The position numbers and the translations under genes were made by a program. Source: Rickettsiales bacterium (GTDB lineage Bacteria; Pseudomonadota; Alphaproteobacteria; Rickettsiales; UBA1997). Taken from it: a stretch of DNA of 58,885 nucleotides. The stretch is from NCBI GenBank assembly GCA_017620845.1, contig JAGAUJ010000015.1:1-58885 (forward strand), in the 5' to 3' direction. How positions within the stretch are numbered: position 1 is the first letter of the stretch; every line of letters starts with the position of its first letter. Below the pieces are notes generated by a model, which worked only from the letters and a program-made list of their open reading frames with translations, did not search any database and was not told where the DNA came from. This document shows positions 48,743-55,929 of this stretch, piece after piece.

Positions 48743-48767
48743 AGAATATTAATTAGTAATTAACATC

Positions 48768-48797
48768 AAACCTCCTTACAATGTAAGGAGGTTTTTT
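48768..48797. terminator. Bidirectional rho-independent terminator
   Basis: CCTCCTTAC (48771-48779), loop AAT, GTAAGGAGG (48783-48791) with flanking AAA and a run of T. It serves mgtA (plus) and, from the other strand, the hflKC operon (minus, ending at 48801). Confidence 0.88.
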
Positions 48798-48800
48798 ACA

Positions 48801-49748
48801 TTAAAATCCAAACTCTGTAATTTGTATTTTTTTATTTTGTATATCATCAACAAAAGAATTAACATTTTTATCAAAAGAAATGCTTTTTATATCTGGTGAA
48901 TTATACATATAATTAAATATTTTATAAGAAATCACATTATTTTTATATACAACTTTACACATAAACTTTGTTTTAACAACAAAAATATTATGCACTTTAA
49001 TTATATCATTTTGCGAATTTATTATTAATTTATTTTGTGATTTAGACTTTACTTTTACACCATTATCACCCAATACACCATTTACCACATTACCTAACAA
49101 AAAACTTAAATCTTTATCAAGATCTAATTTTACACCTATATTATCAACAATTTTCTTATAATCATTTTTAATTTTTTTATATGTATCTTGATACTTTATA
49201 TCATTAAAAATACCAATTACTTTTATTATGTTTATCTTATTTTGTGCATTATTAATTAATGTTAAAATATCTTTATATTTATGTAACTTAACAAAATCAC
49301 TGTAATTTGCAATTGAGGCATATTTAGTTAATATTGCAGTATTTAACACATCCAAATCACTTACTTGCCTATTAAATAATTCATTTCTTTTAAAACTAAT
49401 TAAAACATAATACTTATTATCAATATTTACACTATTCTCAATAATATAACTTGAAAAATTAATGTTTAGGTCTTCTTTTGCATTTTCTTTTAATTTTTTT
49501 ATATTTTCTCCAACTGCATCATCACTTACATAATTATATACACTTGTATATATGTTTATATATACATTATCAATTCCACTCCTTACAGCCTCATTAACAC
49601 TATCTCCACTACCAATACCAAAAATATATAACTTATTATCTTCTGGCTTATTATTATACCACTCTGGAATAGTATTTTTTGCAAAAACACCAACAACAAA
49701 AACAGTATAAAAATATAAAAAATATACAATTATTCCAAATGACTTCAT
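48801..49748 (-). CDS. Secreted LPP20-like protein of unknown function
   Basis: 315 residues. An N-terminal signal-like hydrophobic segment (residues 4-22) is followed by IPEWYNNKPEDNKLYIFGIGSGDSVNEAV. This last pattern resembles the LPP20/YdaJ-like lipoprotein domain (W-x-P, Y-x-x-GxG-S-x-x-EA). There is no lipobox cysteine. The remainder is helical and Asn/Lys-rich. Its ATG shares one base with the hflC stop, so it is translationally coupled to hflKC. It could be a periplasmic or outer-membrane protein handled by the HflKC-FtsH complex; that link is inference from context. Confidence 0.6.
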   Translation of the reverse strand: MKSFGIIVYFLYFYTVFVVGVFAKNTIPEWYNNKPEDNKLYIFGIGSGDSVNEAVRSGIDNVYINIYTSVYNYVSDDAVGENIKKLKENAKEDLNINFSSYIIENSVNIDNKYYVLISFKRNELFNRQVSDLDVLNTAILTKYASIANYSDFVKLHKYKDILTLINNAQNKINIIKVIGIFNDIKYQDTYKKIKNDYKKIVDNIGVKLDLDKDLSFLLGNVVNGVLGDNGVKVKSKSQNKLIINSQNDIIKVHNIFVVKTKFMCKVVYKNNVISYKIFNYMYNSPDIKSISFDKNVNSFVDDIQNKKIQITEFGF

Positions 49749-50605
49749 TATAATCCAAAATTTTTATATAATTGGTTACTTGAATTCGTTATTATTGTTG
49801 TATTTTGCTCATTTATAGTATTTTTATACAACTGCATTGTTTTAATAAACTCATAAAAACCAACATCTTGTGAAAAAGCCTTATTAAAAATATCTGCTTT
49901 TTTAGCCTCACCCTCACCCATCAAAATATTTGCCTTTTTATTTGCTTCTGCTATCATTACCATTTTAGTTTTATTTGTATCTGCAATAATTTTTTTTGCC
50001 ATTTCTTCACCCTCTGCCCTTATTTCTTTTGCTTCTAATTCCCTTTCTGTTTGCATTCTTTTAAATACAGCGCTACTATTTGCTTTTGGTAAATCTGCCC
50101 TCATTATTCTTGTATCAACTATTTTTATACCGTATTGTTCAACTCGTGTATTTAATTGATCTTCAATATTTTGCATTATTGTTGATCTTTTTATAGATAA
50201 TAAATCTCCAAAATTTGATGAACCAACAATTTGTCTCAAACTTGATTCTAACATATTATTTAATTGATTAAATACATTTACATTTTGTGTAGAACCCCTA
50301 AAAGCATTATAAAAACTTACAGGTTCAATAATTCTAAATTTCGCAAATGCATTAACTATTAATCTTTTTTGATCTTGTGTGATAACTTCCTTATCATTAA
50401 CAACTAAATCAAGCAATCTATTATCAAACACAACTTGGTTTTGCACAAATGGCATTTTTAAATGTAAACCAGCATCTCTTATTACTCTTACAGGTTTTCC
50501 AAATTGTAAAACTATAACTTGTTCAGTTTGATTAACAATAACAACAGCATTTAATAACACAAACACTGCCACTGCCAATAAAATTAAAAAACTCTTTATT
50601 TTCAT
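49748..50605 (-). CDS. hflC: HflC, SPFH-domain membrane protease modulator
   Basis: 285 residues with an N-terminal membrane anchor (about 5-22) and an SPFH domain: NQTEQVIVLQFGKPVRVI, GLHLKMPFVQNQVVFDNR, DTRIMRADLP. The coiled region includes RAEGEEMAKKI and GEGEAKKADIFNKAF. With HflK it forms a large cage around FtsH and controls degradation of membrane proteins. It lies 13 bases downstream of hflK. Confidence 0.95.
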   Translation of the reverse strand: MKIKSFLILLAVAVFVLLNAVVIVNQTEQVIVLQFGKPVRVIRDAGLHLKMPFVQNQVVFDNRLLDLVVNDKEVITQDQKRLIVNAFAKFRIIEPVSFYNAFRGSTQNVNVFNQLNNMLESSLRQIVGSSNFGDLLSIKRSTIMQNIEDQLNTRVEQYGIKIVDTRIMRADLPKANSSAVFKRMQTERELEAKEIRAEGEEMAKKIIADTNKTKMVMIAEANKKANILMGEGEAKKADIFNKAFSQDVGFYEFIKTMQLYKNTINEQNTTIITNSSNQLYKNFGL

Positions 50606-50618
50606 ACTAATACCCCTA

Positions 50619-51665
50619 CTATTTATTCAATTGTAAATGTTGTAATAAATTATTACCTATTTTTTCACTTACTATTGTTTTATTAACATTTTTTGTAACA
50701 TCTTCCATAGTCTCTAAATATATTCGCTTTTTAGTTAAAGTTGGATTTTTTGTATATTCTTTATAAATCTTTAAAAAATAAGCAACTTCACCTTCCGCAT
50801 TAGATATAATACTTTCTTTATAACCCTCTGCATTTTTTATAATGCTCTCAACCTCGCCTCTTGTTTTTGGAATTATATCATTTTTATATGTTTCTGCTTC
50901 ATTTATCTTTCTTTCTTTATCTGCTTTTGCAGTTTGAACATCTCTAAAAGCACTTATAACTTCCTCTGGTGGATCTACTCTTAACAACTGAACTAAAACT
51001 ATTTCTATACCACTTTTATAATCATTTAATATTTGTTGTAATAAACTTAAAACTTCTTCTTCTATTATAGATTTTTTATTTGCTAACGCATCGTCTATTT
51101 TTCTCTTTGCTATAATTTCTCTCATAGCACTTTCGGTAGCCATTTTTATAGTTAGACTTGGATTTTGTAAATTAAACAAATAATCTTTTGCATCTTTAAT
51201 TCTCCACTGAACCTCAAAGTCTATATCTATGATATTTTCATCACCGGTAAGCATTAAACTTTCAGTATCAACATTTATTCTTGAATCTTTACCATTGCTC
51301 CTAAAACCAAATTCTTCCTTATTAATATTTGTTACAGGAACTTTTATTAACTTTCCTACTGGATATGGAATCATGTAATTCAAACCAGGTGTGGTAATTT
51401 TGTTAAATTTCCCAAAATACAACACAACACCTTGCTGGTTAGTATCTATTTTATAAATACCAGTCAATAACCATAAACCAAACAGCAACAATAGTATATT
51501 TATTATATTAATTTTTACATTTACAACTTTAATTTTTGTTTTTTGATCTGTTGTTTGATTTATATTTACAAACTTCTTAAAAAACACATGTTCAGTATTT
51601 TTGTTATTGTTTTTGTTATCTTCGTTATCTTCTTCCCAAGGATTCTTAAAAAAATTATCACCCAT
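50619..51665 (-). CDS. hflK: HflK, SPFH-domain membrane protease modulator
   Basis: 348 residues. A short Asn/Glu-rich cytoplasmic N terminus with NPWEED is followed by a membrane segment near 51-68. The SPFH domain contains YKIDTNQQGVVLYFGKF, GLNYMIPYPVGK and MLTGDENIIDIDFEVQWRI, the HflK hallmark. The coiled part ends with AEGEVAYFLKIYKEY. Start ATG at 51665 with a GAGG a few bases upstream (TGTGAGGTATATATATG). It lies 37 bases after the acidic gene. Confidence 0.95.
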   Translation of the reverse strand: MGDNFFKNPWEEDNEDNKNNNKNTEHVFFKKFVNINQTTDQKTKIKVVNVKINIINILLLLFGLWLLTGIYKIDTNQQGVVLYFGKFNKITTPGLNYMIPYPVGKLIKVPVTNINKEEFGFRSNGKDSRINVDTESLMLTGDENIIDIDFEVQWRIKDAKDYLFNLQNPSLTIKMATESAMREIIAKRKIDDALANKKSIIEEEVLSLLQQILNDYKSGIEIVLVQLLRVDPPEEVISAFRDVQTAKADKERKINEAETYKNDIIPKTRGEVESIIKNAEGYKESIISNAEGEVAYFLKIYKEYTKNPTLTKKRIYLETMEDVTKNVNKTIVSEKIGNNLLQHLQLNK

Positions 51666-51702
51666 ATATATACCTCACAAATTATATATTATTATATATT
51701 AA

Positions 51703-53451
51703 TCATACATTATTAATTTTATTTTTTAAATCTTGTATTTTATTTTTTAAATCTTCATTTTGATCAAGATCGTTATTAACAAAACTGCTTATATCAAGAT
51801 CATTATTATTTTCATCTGTATTATTTAAAAAATCATTACTAAGACTTTCTATATCAAGATTTTCCAAGTTTTGTGTATCTACATTAAAATCTGTGTCAAT
51901 CTCAACATCTGTTTGTTCATTATTTATATTATTTTCTTCTACAATATTATTGTCTGTATCATTCTCCATGCTATCACTTATATTGCTTTCTGTAATATTA
52001 TCTTCTGCAACAACATTCAAATTATCAACACTAAAATCATTTAAGGTAACATTTGTCTCTTCTTCAATTGTATTTGTAATATCTTGTTCTTCTGCATTTT
52101 CAATAATGTTATCTTCAAAATTAACCATTTCAACTTTGCTTTCTTCTTCAATATTTTCAATATTATTATTTACATCAATATTATCTTCTGCATTATAAAC
52201 TTCATTATTGTAGTTATCCTCACCAATAACAGCGTCTGTTTTGTCTTCATTATTTCCAGTTATTTGCTCATCCTTTATTTCTTCTTCAAAATCTTCATTA
52301 CTATCAATAACATTATCTATATTTGAATCATTTATATTGGAATTATCAATGTTTGAATTAGCATCAAAATCACCATCATCAGTATTATCTTCTTCTTCAA
52401 AACTCTCTTCTTCATTACTATTATTTTCCACATCAGTAACTACATCATTGTCTGTATTAATCACATCACCAGAATAATCACTATTGTTTTCATTATTTCC
52501 AGCCGCCTGCTTCTCCTCTACCTCTTCTTCAAAACCCCCTTCTTCAACAACATAATTTCCCTCTTCTTCATTATTATTTTCATCAAACCCCACCATTTCA
52601 CTATTATTATTGTTCTCTTCTTCACCATCTATAAAATCACTATCCACATCATCTTCATCTAAATTTTGTTCTTCTTCAAATACCTCGTTATTTTCACTAT
52701 TTTCTACAACTTCATTACTACCCACATTTTCAATATTGTTTTCCTCTTCAAACCCCTCACTCTCAATTTCATTATTACTTTCCTCACTGCCTTGATAATC
52801 ATTATCACCAACAACCTCAAATCCATCCAATTGTTTTTTTATAGTATTAATATCTTCTTGTATATAATATAAACTATTGGTAATTAACTCCTTATCTTCT
52901 TGATTATAAAGATCTTTTAACTCATTAATTTTATTTTCAATTTTTGTTATATATTCATTAATTAAACCACTTGTTTTATCAATAATATTTGCTTCTAATA
53001 TTTTAATTTCATCACCAATACCATCAGTATTTACAACATTAACATCTTCTTTATTTATATTTCCAATATTATTAATTAAATTATTTATTTGTGTGTTATT
53101 TTCATTTGTTTTATTTAAAATTGAATTAATAATTTCACTATCCAAGTTAATTGTCTTATTAATATCCTCAATAGAAGTTATAATTTTTTTCAAATTCACA
53201 TTTGACTCTGTTGTTAAATTCATTAACGAATTATCAAATACAGCCTTTACAACATCATTTACCTTGCTTGATAAAACATCCAACTTTATATTTATTTCTT
53301 CGCAAAATTTATCTTGTTTTGTTCCACCATCTAATACTTTATCATTAAATTTTTTTATACTATATACATTATCTCCATCTTTAAATTCTAATACTAACAA
53401 AACAACAAAACATAAAACTACACTTGAAATTAAAATTAACATATTTATCAT
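51703..53451 (-). CDS. Membrane-anchored, extremely acidic Asn/Glu/Asp-rich protein
   Basis: 582 residues; no known family. One membrane segment at residues 3-22 (MLILISSVVLCFVVLLVLEF) is followed by a helical coiled-coil region to about 205. From about 210 to the end there is a low-complexity domain dominated by Asn, Glu and Asp, with recurring EEE and GFEEE-type motifs. The end has a short repeat, LKNKIQDLKNKI. It ends in TGA and precedes hflK in the same direction. The anchor plus long disordered acidic tail would suit a periplasmic or surface filament, or a cation-binding tether. Low-complexity translation from AT-rich DNA is possible, but the open frame of 582 codons argues for a real gene. 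Confidence 0.65.
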   Translation of the reverse strand: MINMLILISSVVLCFVVLLVLEFKDGDNVYSIKKFNDKVLDGGTKQDKFCEEINIKLDVLSSKVNDVVKAVFDNSLMNLTTESNVNLKKIITSIEDINKTINLDSEIINSILNKTNENNTQINNLINNIGNINKEDVNVVNTDGIGDEIKILEANIIDKTSGLINEYITKIENKINELKDLYNQEDKELITNSLYYIQEDINTIKKQLDGFEVVGDNDYQGSEESNNEIESEGFEEENNIENVGSNEVVENSENNEVFEEEQNLDEDDVDSDFIDGEEENNNNSEMVGFDENNNEEEGNYVVEEGGFEEEVEEKQAAGNNENNSDYSGDVINTDNDVVTDVENNSNEEESFEEEDNTDDGDFDANSNIDNSNINDSNIDNVIDSNEDFEEEIKDEQITGNNEDKTDAVIGEDNYNNEVYNAEDNIDVNNNIENIEEESKVEMVNFEDNIIENAEEQDITNTIEEETNVTLNDFSVDNLNVVAEDNITESNISDSMENDTDNNIVEENNINNEQTDVEIDTDFNVDTQNLENLDIESLSNDFLNNTDENNNDLDISSFVNNDLDQNEDLKNKIQDLKNKINNV

Positions 53452-53518
53452 ATAAATTAAATTAATTTGATTGTATATTTTATTTTTATATTTTCAAGAT
53501 AAAATTAAAAGGAAATCT

Positions 53519-54859
53519 ATGGAAAATACAAAATTATCAGTTATTATTTTGAGTGCTGGTATGGGCACAAGAATGAAATCAAAATTATCCAAACCATTAC
53601 ACAAAATCGGCAATTTAGAAATGGTTAATCATGTTATACAAACATCACAACACCTACAAGCGCAAGAAACAGTAGTTGTTGTATCAGTAGACAATAAAGA
53701 ACAAATAGAACAGAATATAGATAAATCAATAAAAACAACAATTCAACACGATAGAAATGGCACCGGTGGAGCAACAAAAGTCGGTTTTGAGGCAGTAAAA
53801 AATAAAGAAAATATAATACTTGTAATGTTTGGCGATGTTCCTTTAATAAAAGTAGATACATACAAAAATCTACTATCAAAAATTAAAAATGATGTTGTAA
53901 TTTCAGTTTTAGGTTTTAATACAAATGATATAACAAATAAATATGGCAGGCTTGTTTTAGATACAAACAACAAATTAAACAAAATAGTTGAGTTTAAAGA
54001 TGCCAATGAAGAAGAAAAACAAAACCCACTATGCAATGCTGGAATTATGGCAATAAATGGTAAATATCTTGGTAAATTTTTAAGTGAATTAAATAACAAT
54101 AATGCAAGTGGTGAATATTATTTAACTGATATTGTAGAAATAGCAAAAAAATACAATTTTGAAATAGATTATTCAATAGCAGAAGAAGATGAAGTAATGG
54201 GTGTTAATTCAAGAGAACAATTAGCAATAGCAGAAAAAATTTTCCAAAACAACAAGAGAAAAGAGTTTATGTTAAAAGGAATAACTTTAATTGATCCAGA
54301 AACAACATATTTTTCATATGATACAGAAATTGAAAACGATGTTATAATAGAGCCAAATGTTGTCTTTTTACCAAAAGTAAAAATTCACAACAATGTTGAA
54401 ATTAAAGCATTTTCTTATTTGGAAGATTGTGAAATAAAATCTGGTGCTATTATAGGACCTTTTGCAAGAATTAGACCGGCAACAACCATTGAGGAAAATG
54501 CAAAGATTGGTAATTTTTGTGAAATTAAAAAATCCACTATTGGCAAAGGAACAAAAGTAAATCATTTAACTTATATAGGTGATACAATTATTGGTGAAAA
54601 TACTAACGTTGGTGCAGGAACAATAACTTGTAATTATGATGGTTATTCAAAATTTAAAACAAATATTGGTTCAAATTGTTTTATAGGCTCAAATACCATT
54701 ATGATTGCGCCTGTAAATATTGGTGATGATGCTTTAACTGGTGCCGGTAGTGTTATTACTAAAAATGTGGAAAGTAAATCCATTGCAGTAACAAGGGCAG
54801 AACAAAAAAATGTTGAAAATGCAATTGATAAATATAGAGAAAAAAGAAAAAGAAAATAG
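53519..54859 (+). CDS. glmU: Bifunctional GlmU: GlcNAc-1-P uridyltransferase / GlcN-1-P acetyltransferase
   Basis: Last two steps of UDP-N-acetylglucosamine synthesis. About 446 residues. The N-terminal nucleotidyltransferase domain begins VIILSAGMGTRMKSKLSKPL and has VMFGDVPLI. The C-terminal left-handed beta-helix contains hexapeptide repeats with GPFARIRP, ENAKIGNFCEIK, HLTYIGDTIIGENTNVGAGT and the late NYDGYSKFKT motif. I prefer ATG at 53519, with AAGGA at 53509-53513, over an upstream ATG at 53471. It is divergent from the acidic gene, with 67 bases between. Confidence 0.97.
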   Translation: MENTKLSVIILSAGMGTRMKSKLSKPLHKIGNLEMVNHVIQTSQHLQAQETVVVVSVDNKEQIEQNIDKSIKTTIQHDRNGTGGATKVGFEAVKNKENIILVMFGDVPLIKVDTYKNLLSKIKNDVVISVLGFNTNDITNKYGRLVLDTNNKLNKIVEFKDANEEEKQNPLCNAGIMAINGKYLGKFLSELNNNNASGEYYLTDIVEIAKKYNFEIDYSIAEEDEVMGVNSREQLAIAEKIFQNNKRKEFMLKGITLIDPETTYFSYDTEIENDVIIEPNVVFLPKVKIHNNVEIKAFSYLEDCEIKSGAIIGPFARIRPATTIEENAKIGNFCEIKKSTIGKGTKVNHLTYIGDTIIGENTNVGAGTITCNYDGYSKFKTNIGSNCFIGSNTIMIAPVNIGDDALTGAGSVITKNVESKSIAVTRAEQKNVENAIDKYREKRKRK

Positions 54860-54935
54860 GATTATATAATTTTTTAATAAACTATCCACCTACAACCATG
54901 TTATATATTATTTCTATATAATATATATAAACATA

Positions 54936-55414
54936 TCACCTAAATCCCATTCCAAAATCAAAATCTAATTGAACTGAATATAATTGCTTATAATCTTTTT
55001 CCTTTTGCCCTTGATTTTTTACATAATTTATTATTACTTCTCTATTAACATATTCACTCACTATATTAACATAATAACCACTAGTCCATAAATTACCACA
55101 ATACAATAATTCTTTTTTTAATTTTTTGGATATTTTTTAAATATTTCTCTAGTAGTAATACTCTTTATTATTTTTATTATTTGTGTTATAGATAAGTTAG
55201 GTACACTTTGTATTAAAAAGTGTATATGATCTAAATCTAATCCTATTTCTATAAATTTTATTTCATATCCTAGTTCTATGCCATTACAACATGCATCCTT
55301 AATTGTTTCTTCAATATCTTTTGTTAATACTTTCTTTCTATATTTAACAAGAAATACCATATGATATAATAATAAGATTTTGTGATGTTGTTTAGTTATG
55401 TGATTATCTTTTTT
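54936..55414 (-). pseudogene. IS200/IS605-type TnpA transposase, frameshifted
   Basis: Reading the minus strand from about 55414: DNHITKQHHKILLLYHMVFL, then VKYRKKVL, IEIGLDLDHIHFLIQSVP (the HUH-type His-x-His) and IIKSITTREIFKKYP. The frame breaks in a run of A near 55120-55125, where one extra A would restore it. It then continues KKELLYCGNLWTSGYYVNIVS and VNREVIINYVKNQ, the tyrosine-helix region of Y1 transposases, to a TGA at 54936. No in-frame ATG precedes the first conserved residues. The element is therefore dead; no tnpB or clear terminal hairpins are evident. Confidence 0.8.
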
Positions 55415-55704
55415 TTATTATTATTGTTATTGTCTTTATAATCATTATCACTACCTTTACTACTTTTACTACCTATTATTTTACTCTTGTTAACCACAGA
55501 TCATAAACCTATACATAGCTATCTTGTATAAATATACTATTTCAATAGTTTTTATTGAAAATAAAAACTATTGAAACTGAAGAAGCTTCTGACCCTAATA
55601 CAAGTATAATAGGTATTGTTAGAATAAAAGAAAATAACAATAATATTATTATACCACAATAACAACAGTCAAAATTGCTATCACACCAACTCAATACGTA
55701 AAAA
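55415..55704. other. Non-coding remnant zone
   Basis: No intact gene. On the plus strand a short open stretch of about 36 codons (55553-55661) reads KTIETEEASDPNTSIIGIVR and onward to a TAA. It has a protein-like composition and may be a fragment of a lost gene. A perfect hairpin lies at its start (55540-55576). Confidence 0.4.
55540..55576. repeat. Perfect 17-base inverted repeat with 3-base loop
   Basis: The left arm TTTCAATAGTTTTTATT (55540-55556) pairs perfectly with 55560-55576. The same 17 bases occur once more at 23985-24001, in the promoter region of the secretin operon. It could be a decayed mobile-element end or a transcript-end structure. Confidence 0.6.
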
Positions 55705-55896
55705 TTATTTTACCAAAAACTTTCTTACTAACTCATTATCAGTTGTATCTATTATATTTTTATTACCATTCCAGCAAATTTTACCTTCATTTAATAAAAC
55801 AATTCTATCAGATTTAGTTTTTACTGAATGTATATCGTGTGTAATAGTTATTGCAGTTGCTCCAACTATTTTTACAGTTAAACAATACAAAAGCAA
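55705..55896 (-). pseudogene. C-terminal fragment of an ABC transporter ATPase (MlaF-like)
   Basis: The fragment reads VGATAITITHDIHSVKTKSD, then RIVLLNEGKICWNG and DNELVRKFLV. This matches the end of MlaF-type ATPases: the switch histidine in ITHD and the late EGKI-W-G and DNP-VRQF patterns. The Walker A, signature and Walker B regions are absent. No ATG start is present (a TTG is the first candidate), and the frame simply continues from beyond the stop of the upstream surface-protein gene. It is a leftover of a deleted or displaced gene and marks a rearrangement breakpoint near 55880-55930. Confidence 0.7.
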
Positions 55897-55929
55897 ATAT
55901 AAATTATTTAAATTAATATCGCAAATACC

